Source: Desulfovibrio sp. TomC (GTDB lineage Bacteria; Desulfobacterota; Desulfovibrionia; Desulfovibrionales; Desulfovibrionaceae). Taken from it: a DNA stretch of 64,000 nucleotides. Made by a program: the position numbers and the translations under genes. Shown piece by piece: positions 7,909-15,839 of the stretch. Under the pieces are notes generated by a model. It had not been told where the DNA came from. It made no database searches and saw only the letters and a program-made list of their open reading frames with translations. The stretch lies in contig NZ_JSEH01000014.1 of assembly GCF_000801335.2 (NCBI RefSeq), positions 1 to 64,000 on the forward strand, written 5' to 3'. How positions within the stretch are numbered: position 1 is the stretch's first letter; each line of letters begins with the position of its first letter.

Positions 7909-9609
7909 ATGGCACAACTGAAAACAGGGAAGGCGACAGAAATCACGTGTTGCCCCTGTCTGGGGGCAAGGCAGCGGACGCCGCACAGGGCTTGCGGCGT
8001 CCGGCTGGCGCTCCTGGCCTGGCTGGTTGCGCTGGTGCTGGCCCCGGGTGCGGGGCAGGCCGTGGAACTGTCTCCCCCGGAGGCCCGGTATGTCGAGGAA
8101 CACGGCCTGGTCACCCTGTGCGTGGACCCGGACTGGGCGCCCTTCGAGTCGATCAATGCCCAGGGTGCGCACGAGGGCATTGCCGCCGACCTGCTTCGGC
8201 TGGTGGCCGAGCGTACCGGCCTGCGCTGGCAGCTGGTGCCGACCGCCTCCTGGGACGAGAGTCTGGCTGCCTCCCGGGACGGGCGCTGCCAGCTGCTAAG
8301 CTTCCTCAATAAAACGCCGCAACGGGAAGAATGGCTCATCTTCTCCCGGCCGCTTTTCAGCGACGTCAACGTCTTCATTACCCGCGAAGAGCACCCCTTC
8401 ATTTCCGATCCGGGAAAGCTCGCCGGCGAGAGCATCGCCTTTCCCTCGGGCACGGCCATGGAAGAACTCGTGCGGCGCGACTATCCCAACCTGACCATCC
8501 ACACCACCGCCACCGAAGACGAGGCCATCGGCATGGTTGCCGCCAAAAAAGCGGACATGACCATGCGCTCGCTTATTGTCGCGGCCTACACCATCAAAAA
8601 GCAGGGGCTTTTCAATCTCAAGATTGCCGGCCAGCTGCCCTATTATTCCAATAACCTGTGCATTGGCATCGCAGGGAATGACGAACGCCTGCGAGACATT
8701 GTGAACAAAGGCATCGCCAGCATCACCACGGCCGAGCGGGCGGCCATCGAGAACCGGCACGTGTCCATCAATGTCCAGACCGTGACCGACTACGGCAATC
8801 TGGCCAAGGTGCTGGGGGTGGTCCTGGCGCTGGCTGCTCTGGGCGGGCTGTGGGCCTGGAAGATCAAGCGGCTCAACGCGGCCCTGCGCAAAGAGATCGA
8901 ACGCAGGGAGGAGCTCGAGCGGATGCGCGACGATGTGGAACAGATTATCCGCCACGATCTGGTCACGCCCCTGTCCGGGATCATCAGCATCCCGGAGTTG
9001 CTTGAGGGAGAGAAAAATCTGACCCGGCAACAGCAGGAACTCCTGCACCACGCGGCCAACTCGGGCCGGCGGATGCTGGCCACCATCCGTCTGGCCGGCG
9101 CGTTGTCCCGGATGGAGAAGGGGACCTACGCGGTCGCCCTGGCCGACTGCGACGTGCTTGACCTGCTCCGGGGCATCCGGGCCAATCTGGAGAGCCTTTT
9201 TGTGCCCAAGCGGCTTGGCTTCACCGTGCTTGTGGACGGGCGCACGGCCGCCGCCGGGGAGCGGGTGTTGGTGCGCGGGGACGCGAATTTGCTCGGCAAC
9301 CTGTTTGAGAACCTGATTAAAAACGCTGCCGAGGCGTCGCCGGTGGACGGGGAGGTGGCCCTTGCCCTGGACACGGCCGCCAAGACGTTTTCCATCCGCA
9401 ACCAGGGCGAAGTGCCGGCCGGGATCGTGGCGACCTTTTTCGAGAAATACGTCACCAGCGGCAAGACGTTCGGCACCGGGCTTGGCACCTATTCGGCCCG
9501 GATCATTGCCCGGGCCCATGGCGGCGACGTGACCCTCGACGCCTCGGAGCCGGGCGCGACCACGGTGCGGGTGTCGCTGCCCGGGGTTGGGGGCGCATCC
9601 GGCTCCTGA
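7909..9609 (+). CDS. sensor histidine kinase with periplasmic amino-acid-type binding domain
   Basis: This 566-aa protein has an N-terminal signal segment (about 31-50), an SBP_bac_3-like domain (about 60-285: LVTLCVDPDWAPFESI ... GIAADLLRLVAERTG), one membrane span (about 300-318), a short coiled linker, the phospho-acceptor His349 in IIRHDLVTPL, an N-box NLFENLIKNAAEAS and a G-box GTGLGTYSAR. It should bind a small solute in the periplasm and signal inward; no response regulator is adjacent. The H-box and the GTGLGTYSARxIA G-box are shared with the kinase at the right end of the window. GGGAG lies eight bases before the ATG. Confidence 0.92.
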   Translation: MAQLKTGKATEITCCPCLGARQRTPHRACGVRLALLAWLVALVLAPGAGQAVELSPPEARYVEEHGLVTLCVDPDWAPFESINAQGAHEGIAADLLRLVAERTGLRWQLVPTASWDESLAASRDGRCQLLSFLNKTPQREEWLIFSRPLFSDVNVFITREEHPFISDPGKLAGESIAFPSGTAMEELVRRDYPNLTIHTTATEDEAIGMVAAKKADMTMRSLIVAAYTIKKQGLFNLKIAGQLPYYSNNLCIGIAGNDERLRDIVNKGIASITTAERAAIENRHVSINVQTVTDYGNLAKVLGVVLALAALGGLWAWKIKRLNAALRKEIERREELERMRDDVEQIIRHDLVTPLSGIISIPELLEGEKNLTRQQQELLHHAANSGRRMLATIRLAGALSRMEKGTYAVALADCDVLDLLRGIRANLESLFVPKRLGFTVLVDGRTAAAGERVLVRGDANLLGNLFENLIKNAAEASPVDGEVALALDTAAKTFSIRNQGEVPAGIVATFFEKYVTSGKTFGTGLGTYSARIIARAHGGDVTLDASEPGATTVRVSLPGVGGASGS

Positions 9610-9703
9610 TCCCCAACGATTCGGTTTTGACCCAGTCGGCTTTTTGCATCCCTGCCGGGCGGCCCGGCTTCGTCGGGTCCTCCAGGGGACCCTGGCCCCT
9701 GGA

Positions 9704-10408
9704 TCAGCCGCAGCGGCGGCAGGCAGCCAGGGCGGCGGCGGCAGACAGGGCCACGGTGGTGGGGACGAGCTGCCAGCCGTTGTAGAAGTCAAAGGCGGCC
9801 GGGTCCTCTGAGGCCGCAGTCAGAGCGGCCAGCAGGGTGCGCGAGGGATCGGGCTTGAGGTTGGCCAGGGCCAGACAGGCCAGCCCCCGGGCTTCGGGGT
9901 CGCAGTCGGCAACGGCGCCGGTCAGTTCGGGCAGGGCCCGGGCGGCCAGCGCCGGAGCAGCCTCGGCCAACCGGACAATGGCCCACCAGACGCCCCGACG
10001 CAGCGGGGCGTGGTCGATAAACGTGCAATCGCCGTCCAGGTCCTGCACATAGGAAATAAGGATGCGGTGGTAGTCGGCGGCCAGGACAGGCGTCCGGGCC
10101 AGGGTCTCGCCCATGCATTGGGGGATGCCCCAGGCGATGTTGCCGGACTCTTCGTTGGCCCGCCACATGAGGTTGCGCCAGACCTCCCGGGCGTCTTCCA
10201 GCCGCGCCTCGGCCAGTTCGGCCATGGCCGCGCCAAAGGCCGTGACGGCGCGCCAGGAAATGAGCGGATCGCGGTCGAGGAGCAGGGAGAAAAGCGGTCC
10301 CAGGCGCACGGCCGGGGCAATGTCGCCGATGGCGGCCAGGGCCGGCCCGGGGTCGGGACCGGCCAGGGCCGTGCGGATGACCGGGAGCAATTGGCGGCGT
10401 GAAACCAT
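9704..10408 (-). CDS. HEAT-repeat-like protein, DVU0298-like
   Basis: This 234-aa helical protein contains SLLLDRDPLISWRAVTAFG, NLMWRANEESGNIAWGIPQCMGE and HAPLRRGVWWAIVRLAE, repeated two-helix units like HEAT or PBS-lyase repeats. I recall the same segments from the DVU0298 family of Desulfovibrio, of unknown role; this is from memory. AAGGA lies before the ATG at 10408, and the longer upstream frame is GC-rich and not family-like. The C-terminus ends ALAACRRCG with two cysteines. It is probably a scaffold or an adaptor for a protein partner. Confidence 0.82.
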   Translation of the reverse strand: MVSRRQLLPVIRTALAGPDPGPALAAIGDIAPAVRLGPLFSLLLDRDPLISWRAVTAFGAAMAELAEARLEDAREVWRNLMWRANEESGNIAWGIPQCMGETLARTPVLAADYHRILISYVQDLDGDCTFIDHAPLRRGVWWAIVRLAEAAPALAARALPELTGAVADCDPEARGLACLALANLKPDPSRTLLAALTAASEDPAAFDFYNGWQLVPTTVALSAAAALAACRRCG

Positions 10409-10599
10409 GGGTGGTCCTTGGGACCCGTACCGGCCGGGGAGGCGTTCCCGGGCCGGCGGGGATGCAGGAAGGGCGTGTTGCGATCTGCCCATCGCGGCGA
10501 CGGCATGTCAGGACGCTACACGCCAATGGATACTGTCAATTCGCCAAAACCAGCCATGCAGCTTGGGCCGCACGCCGGTTTCCCCGGGGCCAGACCTCG

Positions 10600-10698
10600 T
10601 CCGCCCGACCAGCTTGCCGGCCAACGCCAAGAACCCCTTTCCAAACTTCTCCAAGTGCAGGGGTCCGGGGGGATCATCCCCCCGGCCGCCGGAGGCAT
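10600..10698 (-). repeat. palindromic 3'-UTR element, long form
   Basis: On the minus strand, 14 bp past the TPR gene stop codon, the order is GCCTCCGGCGGCC, then a hairpin GGGGGGATGATCCCCCC, then GGACCCCTGCA and a further 60 nt (GAAGTTTGG...GGTTCTTGG...CAAGCTGGTCGGGCGG). The whole roughly 100-nt unit is repeated near 50.4 kb and, more diverged, near 38.4 kb. Confidence 0.8.
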
Positions 10699-10709
10699 CT
10701 CTCTCTTTG

Positions 10710-11345
10710 CTACTGGCCCTTGGCCAGACCTTCCTCGATCTCGCGCACCATGCCGGGATGGGGCTCGAAGCCGGTCTCCCGGGCGCGATCCATGAATTCC
10801 TTGGCCTTGACGAAGTCGTTCTGCTCCATGGCCACCAGGGCCAAGTTGTTCAGCGCCGGGCCGAACATGGGTTCGATTTCCAGCGCCTTGACGCTGAAGT
10901 GTTCGGCGGCGGCGATGTCGCCCTTCATGAACATGGCGCTGCCAAGGGTGCCCAGGGCCTGGACGTATTTGGGATCGATCTTGACCGCCCGGCGCAGGGA
11001 TTTTTCTGCCTTGTCCACATCGCCGCGCTGGAGATGGACAAAGCCGATGTTGCCAAAGGGCACGGCGAAAAGCGGTCTGGCCCGGCCGGCCTTCTCGTTC
11101 CATTCCAGGCAGCCGTCGAGGTCGCCCTTGTTCATGGCCAACCCGCCGAGCTGGACATAGCCCTCGGCCAGACTGGGGGAGCATTCGACCGCCTGGAGGA
11201 ATTCCGCCTCGGCCTCGACCAGACGGCCCTTGGCCACATAGGCCGTGCCCAGGTTGTAGTGGGTCACGCCGCAACCGGGATTGCCGGCCAGACGTTTTTT
11301 CAGTTCGTCAATGAATTCGTCAGGGGTCTGCGCGGTGTAGTCCAT
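10710..11345 (-). CDS. TPR-repeat protein
   Basis: This 211-aa protein is built of about five tetratricopeptide repeats, for example HYNLGTAYVAKGRLVEAEAEF, PFGNIGFVHLQRGDVDKAEKSL, ALGTLGSAMFMKGDIAAAEHF and ALNNLALVAMEQNDFVKAKEF. No signal peptide is visible, so it is cytoplasmic. It follows the 119-aa gene by 18 bp on the same strand and forms a run with the YkgJ-type protein upstream. TPRs act as protein-binding scaffolds; the partner is not shown, but the neighbours suggest a Cys-cluster or redox function. Confidence 0.9.
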   Translation of the reverse strand: MDYTAQTPDEFIDELKKRLAGNPGCGVTHYNLGTAYVAKGRLVEAEAEFLQAVECSPSLAEGYVQLGGLAMNKGDLDGCLEWNEKAGRARPLFAVPFGNIGFVHLQRGDVDKAEKSLRRAVKIDPKYVQALGTLGSAMFMKGDIAAAEHFSVKALEIEPMFGPALNNLALVAMEQNDFVKAKEFMDRARETGFEPHPGMVREIEEGLAKGQ

Positions 11346-11363
11346 GAAAAATCCTTCTCAGGG

Positions 11364-11723
11364 TTATTTTGCCGGGCCAAGGTCGGCTTCGATGCCTTCC
11401 CGGGCCAGCAGGTCTTTGTACCATTTGCAAAAGGCGTACATGCCCCGGTGGCGTTCCGAGCCGGTCATGACGCCCAGGCACAACTCCCAGGCCCCCTTGC
11501 CAAACTCTTCGGACGAGCCGGGGACGGTGGCCAGAAATTCGGCGATGAGCTGTTGGCTGGTGCGCCGGGAGGCGTCCTCGCGCAGGTCCAGCGGGTCCAT
11601 CGGTTCCTGGAACGGGTCCCAGACGTCATAGCCGACCTTGTCGATGAATTTGCGGCGACGGGGTTTGACCTTGTCGTAGATGGCGCGCTTGAGCGTGGCC
11701 AGTTCTTCGGGGCTGTGGGCCAT
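11364..11723 (-). CDS. conserved protein of unknown function
   Basis: This 119-aa protein starts MAHSPEELATLKRAIYDKV with AAGGAGG upstream, inside the end of the YkgJ gene (its stop codon is one base before this start). It is charged and helical, with FIDKVGYDVWDPFQEPMDP, and GAWELCLGVMTGSERHRGMYAFCKWYKDLL near the C-terminus. I do not recognise the family. Tight spacing to the genes on both sides indicates one operon of YkgJ, this protein and TPR. Confidence 0.8.
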   Translation of the reverse strand: MAHSPEELATLKRAIYDKVKPRRRKFIDKVGYDVWDPFQEPMDPLDLREDASRRTSQQLIAEFLATVPGSSEEFGKGAWELCLGVMTGSERHRGMYAFCKWYKDLLAREGIEADLGPAK

Positions 11724-11724
11724 C

Positions 11725-12594
11725 TCAGTCCTCCTTGTCAGACGGCGCGCCGTCCGGGCCGGGCAGGACCCAGGACGTGGAGCCGCCGCAGGATGCGCAG
11801 GCCGAGGAACCGGCGGTCTGGCCGCAGGAGCCGCAGTCCGAAGACGGGGCGCTGGCGCCAAGCGTGGCCTGGAGCGGCTGCATCTGGGGCTGGCGTTGCG
11901 GCTGCGGGGCCGGACCCTCGGGGATCTGGACCATATCGTCTTCGGTCAGGATGCCGAGGTAGTCATTGTCAAAATCCGTGGCCAGGGCAAAGGACACCGG
12001 CACGAGCATTTCGCCTAAAAGCGGCAGCCGGGTGGGCAGGGCGCTGACGACTTCCTGGGACAGGGCGACGAGGCGGTCCTGCAGCTTTTCGATTTTCACC
12101 GTGGGGTAGCGCTCGCCCGGGGCAAAGCCGGTGTTGCCGCAGGTGCGGGCCTCGCCGGAAATCTCCAGGGGCACGCCGTAGAGCCGGCAGGTGACGGGCC
12201 GGAACGGGTAGAGCACGCACCGCTCGTCGTCGCCCAGCAGCGGACAGCGGATGCGCTCGCGCGACATGCTTTCGAGGATGTCCCGGGTGGAGACGCCCTC
12301 TTCGCCGGCCCGAAAGGCCTTGCGCTTGAGCTTGGCGGCGTCGCGGTCGGCCTTGTTGGCCCGTTCGATCACGGCGTCGCGGGCCGGGCCGGAGGGAAAG
12401 GCCTTGTTGAACTGGTGGTTGAGGTACAGCGCCTCGATAAAGGTCAGGTCGAACAGGGCATGGCAGCAGTCGCTGCACCCGGCGCCGCAACTGACAAAGT
12501 CCGGGCACATTTCAGAGACTTTGGCAAAGGCGGCGTCGGCCTCGGCGGCGATGGCCTCATAGCGGGCAAAGGCGGGGGAAAAGTCCAACTGCAT
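11725..12594 (-). CDS. YkgJ-family cysteine-cluster protein
   Basis: This 289-aa protein has the YkgJ-type CxxxCxxCC motif (SCGAGCSDCCHALFDLT, about residues 36-52), then CPLLGDDERCVLYPFRPVTCRLYG, the usual pattern of zinc- or Fe-S-binding Cys clusters (PF03692). The C-terminal 60 residues are a Gln/Pro-rich linker and a second Cys patch (SSDCGSCGQTAGSSACASCGG) that is not typical of the family and may bind another metal. It is cytoplasmic. It heads the YkgJ, 119-aa and TPR run and lies 137 bp after the ferredoxin gene. Confidence 0.88.
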   Translation of the reverse strand: MQLDFSPAFARYEAIAAEADAAFAKVSEMCPDFVSCGAGCSDCCHALFDLTFIEALYLNHQFNKAFPSGPARDAVIERANKADRDAAKLKRKAFRAGEEGVSTRDILESMSRERIRCPLLGDDERCVLYPFRPVTCRLYGVPLEISGEARTCGNTGFAPGERYPTVKIEKLQDRLVALSQEVVSALPTRLPLLGEMLVPVSFALATDFDNDYLGILTEDDMVQIPEGPAPQPQRQPQMQPLQATLGASAPSSDCGSCGQTAGSSACASCGGSTSWVLPGPDGAPSDKED

Positions 12595-12731
12595 CGGTGG
12601 GCTCCGGCGGCCCGGACCTGCCGACCGCCGGTGTCCCGGCAAAGGGTCGGGCGGCCCGGGCCGGAGACGGCAGGGGGGCAGACACTGGCCGCCTGTCCCC
12701 GTTTGCCGGTTAACTATTTGAATCGATTTCG

Positions 12732-12920
12732 TTATTCTTCTTCAACGATGAGGGCGTTCTGGTCGCAGACCTCGACGCAGGATTCGCAGCCCAGGCATTC
12801 TTCCATGTTGACGGCCACGGCCTTGCCGTCTTGCATCTCATAGACTTCCACCGGACACACGTCGACGCATTCGCCGTCGCCAATGCATTTTTGCGTGTCG
12901 ACAATGACGCGATATCCCAT
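12732..12920 (-). CDS. 7Fe-type ferredoxin, ferredoxin III-like
   Basis: This 62-aa ferredoxin has a first motif Cys12-x2-Asp15-x2-Cys18-x3-Cys22-Pro and a second full motif Cys42-x2-Cys45-x2-Cys48-x3-Cys52. Aspartate replaces the second cysteine of cluster I. The sequence closely resembles D. africanus ferredoxin III (IDT.KC.GDGECVDVCPVEVYE), where this Asp permits a [3Fe-4S] cluster that converts to [4Fe-4S] or takes up other metals. It should be a soluble low-potential electron carrier. GGAGG precedes the ATG. Confidence 0.95.
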   Translation of the reverse strand: MGYRVIVDTQKCIGDGECVDVCPVEVYEMQDGKAVAVNMEECLGCESCVEVCDQNALIVEEE

Positions 12921-13302
12921 GACAAACCTCCGAAACCCGGGACGTCATATCCGTTTTTGCAGACATGCCGCTATGTTAGCGAGACGACCCGCATCTGATC
13001 GATAAAGATCAAGCAGGCTTATCGCCGGGTCGGTTTCGTGTCAAGGGAGCGGCGGCCGATGGGGCGTCAGTGGCGGGCATGGTCCGGTCTTTTTTCGGGA
13101 TTTTCGGCCTTTTTGGGGGATTTGTCTGGCGCGCGCGCGGGCGTGTAACCGGGGATCGGTCTGGGACGTCCCGCTATCTGTTTGAAAATGCGAAGATTAT
13201 TTTCTTACAAAAGGGCTAAAGTTCCTGTTGGAGAATGCCGAAAAGCGAGATGAAGACCCACTCTAACCTTTACGCAGGGATGCCTGAAAGCCAGGGACGG
13301 CC
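12921..13302. other. 382-bp gap between divergent ferredoxin and glycosyltransferase genes
   Basis: No gene is visible. The stretch must hold promoters for both neighbours. It contains the palindrome described at 12995-13012 and a CG-alternating tract (gcgcgcgcgggcg) near 13130-13144. Confidence 0.6.
12995..13012. promoter_or_regulatory. FNR/CRP-like palindrome upstream of ferredoxin III
   Basis: CTGATC-GATAAA-GATCAA is a nearly perfect dyad (TTGATC N6 GATCAG on the minus strand), about 75 bp upstream of the ferredoxin start. It resembles Crp/Fnr-family half-sites (TTGAT/ATCAA) but with wider spacing, so the regulator is uncertain. Confidence 0.3.
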
Positions 13303-14247
13303 ATGGGCAAGTTAACCTATTTACGACCGCGACGCGGCGATATTCAACCGGTTCTCGTGTTGCTCACCTCGCACAGGCTCGATTGCTTTCTCGTCTGCAT
13401 CAGATGCCTGGAGCGCTACACCGATCTTACCCGCTTCAAGCGTATTTATGTGGTGGCCAATGCGCCGACCCCGGAGCATCAGGCCATGGCCCGGGGTTTT
13501 ACCGCCCGCCACTCCAACGTCACCCTTATCGAACGGGGGCCGCGCGGTCTCGTGCCGGCTGTGCACAGCGTGCAAAACGAGATATTGGCCGCCCATTTCG
13601 ATGATGTGATCATCAAGATTGATGAAGACCTGTTCGTCACGCCCCACTGGCTCGAACACCTCATTGACGGCTATCTCGACCATGCCGAGCGTCCCGACGT
13701 GCCGCTGGTCATGCCGCTTGTTCCGATCAGCCCGCCCGGACGCCACGTTTTAAACCGCTTCCTGCGCCTGTCCTATCCTTCCGAGCGTTCGATGTTTGTC
13801 GGTCCGCCGATTGAGGAGAACTGGGTCTATCACCGCTGGATGTGGGAAAAGCTCATCCACGAGAATCTGGCCGACGTCTATCTGCACGACGCGCCGCCCA
13901 AGTATTCCTACGTGGGCTACCTGACCATCAACTGCGTCATTTTCGATCAGCGCATCATGCGGCTCGTGCTGCCGTTTCCCACCACCCGGGTGGCCGGCCA
14001 GACCACGTCGGACGAAAAGGCCTTCAATCTGGCCTTAAGCGCCGGCAAGATGAAGGTGGCCGTGCTTGGGCGCAGTCTTGCCCACCACTATAGTTTTTCC
14101 AAGTGCGAGGCCTACCTGCGCTCCCATATGCCGCTGGAACGGATCTGGCGTTTCATGCAGGGCCTGCCCGATGCCCCGGTGATCACCCGGCGAAGCCGCA
14201 CTCCGGCCATGCCCGGCGACCTGAAGCTTCTCAAGGTGGGCGGCTAG
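13303..14247 (+). CDS. glycosyltransferase-like protein (GT-A type)
   Basis: This 314-aa protein has an N-terminal Rossmann-like strand (VLVLLTSHRLDCFLVCIRCLERY), then IIKIDEDLFVTPHWL at about residues 104-118. The DED/DxD there is the usual metal and sugar-nucleotide site of GT-A transferases. It lacks membrane spans. A later conserved-looking TTSDEKAFNLALSAGK could hold the catalytic base. It stands alone between a divergent ferredoxin and a kinase gene, so the acceptor is unknown. GC-rich palindromes (near 14262-14275) follow the stop codon. Confidence 0.7.
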   Translation: MGKLTYLRPRRGDIQPVLVLLTSHRLDCFLVCIRCLERYTDLTRFKRIYVVANAPTPEHQAMARGFTARHSNVTLIERGPRGLVPAVHSVQNEILAAHFDDVIIKIDEDLFVTPHWLEHLIDGYLDHAERPDVPLVMPLVPISPPGRHVLNRFLRLSYPSERSMFVGPPIEENWVYHRWMWEKLIHENLADVYLHDAPPKYSYVGYLTINCVIFDQRIMRLVLPFPTTRVAGQTTSDEKAFNLALSAGKMKVAVLGRSLAHHYSFSKCEAYLRSHMPLERIWRFMQGLPDAPVITRRSRTPAMPGDLKLLKVGG

Positions 14248-14492
14248 GGCTCCGCACCCGGGCCGGCCGGCCCGGTCGGGAGTTGCCGGCCCGGCCTTGG
14301 CAGCGTAGCATTGCGAAAACGCGCACGTCGCAGGGACTTTGCCCCGGCGGCGGGCGCGTTTCCCTTTTTTAGGGGGCGGCTTCGGGAGTTGGGGCGCATA
14401 CCGCCGCCGGGGACAGCGACGCCCTGGAGCGGGCCTGGTCCCGGGGCGCAGCCGGACAGACCCGGGGACACCCACACAAGGATGAAGCACCC

Positions 14493-15839
14493 ATGCGCAG
14501 CATTGGCAAATACTCGATTCACGGCGTGCTCGGACGCGGCGGCATGGGCGCGGTGTTCAAGGCCCGGATTCCGGTCATCGGCCGGATCGTGGCTCTCAAA
14601 CTGCTTCGCCCCAATGAACTGACTCTGTCCCTGTGGGGCCGGGAGCGGGTGGAGCGGCTTTTTCGCGACGAGGCAGCCCTGCTCGGTTCGCTTCGCCACC
14701 ACAATCTGGTTGATGTCTTTGACTACGAGGCCTCCGGGCCATGGCCGTACTTTGTCATGGAATTTTACGGCGAATCCCTGGGATCGGTCATAGGCGAAAC
14801 CTACCGGGTCGAGGCTGAAAGCCGCCGGCTGCCCGTGCCCCGGGCCATCGGCTATGCCGCCCAGCTGCTTTCCGGCCTGGCCCGGCTGCACCATGCCGGC
14901 GTCATCCACCGGGACGTCAAGCCCTTCAACCTGCTGGTCAGCGACGACGACGTGCTCAAAATCACCGACCTCGGGCTGTCCAAGGTGCGCGGGGAATCCT
15001 TTGGCGGTCCGTCCAACGTCAAGGTCGGCTCGCCCTATTACGCCGCGCCCGAGCAGGAGGACGACCCGGACAGTGCCGATGCCCGGTCCGATCTCTATGC
15101 CGTCGGGGTGACGCTTTTTCGGATGCTGACCGGCCGGTTGCCGGAGTGGGGCGAGTGGGCGGCGTCGGAGCGTTCGCCGGAACTTGGCGATGCATTTGAC
15201 GCGGTGCTGGAACGCTCCCTGTGCCTGCGGCCTGACGGCCGCTATGCCGACGCCCGGACCATGGCCGAGGCGCTTACCGACGCGTTTGCCCGGTGGCGGC
15301 GGCGCATGGACGGGGTGTGCGCCATTGCCCCGGCCTCGCTGTGTCCCCGCTGCGTACCCGAGGGGGCGGACCTGCCGCGCCGGGGGCCGCGGATGGTGGG
15401 TGTGGGCGAGGCCCGGGAGGATTTCGGCCTGGACGCCCTGTGGCGGCCGTCCGCCTACTGGCCGGGGCAGCTTGAGGACGCCGGGGACGGGGTGGTCCGG
15501 GACAAAGCGGCCGGGCTAGCCTGGGTGCGCCAGGCTGCGCCCTATCCGACGTCCTGGGAGGGGGCGGCGGCCTTTGTGGCGGCGCTTAATGCCGGGCAGT
15601 TCGCCGGCCACGACGACTGGCGGTTGCCGACCGTGCCGGAACTGATGACGCTTCTCACCCCGGAGCCGGTCGGCGAAGGTTATTGCCAGCCGGCCACGCT
15701 CACCCAGCCGGTGCGCCGGGTGTGGAGCGCCGACCGGGCCAACTATGCCGCCGCCTACGTGGCCGACGTGGAACTTGGCTACGTGGCCAAGGCCGATTTC
15801 TGCTGTCCGGCCTCGGCCCGGGCCGTGCGTTCGCTTTGA
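14493..15839 (+). CDS. Ser/Thr protein kinase with C-terminal Lcl/DUF1566 domain
   Basis: This 448-aa protein has an N-terminal Hanks kinase domain (about 1-270): glycine loop GRGGMGAVFKA, Lys36 (VALK), Glu60, the catalytic loop HRDVKPFNLL (Asp141), Asp159 in DLG (in place of DFG) and AAPEQ. There is no membrane span. A linker with CPRC precedes an Lcl C-terminal (DUF1566) domain at about 330-448, with GLAWVRQAAP, WEGAAAFVAALNAG and DDWRLPTVPELMTLL. Such domains are usually extracellular or adhesion-related, so a cytoplasmic fusion to a kinase is notable. The last 61 bases overlap the convergent DHH gene. Confidence 0.9.
   Translation: MRSIGKYSIHGVLGRGGMGAVFKARIPVIGRIVALKLLRPNELTLSLWGRERVERLFRDEAALLGSLRHHNLVDVFDYEASGPWPYFVMEFYGESLGSVIGETYRVEAESRRLPVPRAIGYAAQLLSGLARLHHAGVIHRDVKPFNLLVSDDDVLKITDLGLSKVRGESFGGPSNVKVGSPYYAAPEQEDDPDSADARSDLYAVGVTLFRMLTGRLPEWGEWAASERSPELGDAFDAVLERSLCLRPDGRYADARTMAEALTDAFARWRRRMDGVCAIAPASLCPRCVPEGADLPRRGPRMVGVGEAREDFGLDALWRPSAYWPGQLEDAGDGVVRDKAAGLAWVRQAAPYPTSWEGAAAFVAALNAGQFAGHDDWRLPTVPELMTLLTPEPVGEGYCQPATLTQPVRRVWSADRANYAAAYVADVELGYVAKADFCCPASARAVRSL

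Noticed and set aside
10113-12047. A 644-codon plus-strand frame across the TPR and YkgJ genes
   Set aside because: It crosses several real minus-strand genes and the 3'-UTR element.
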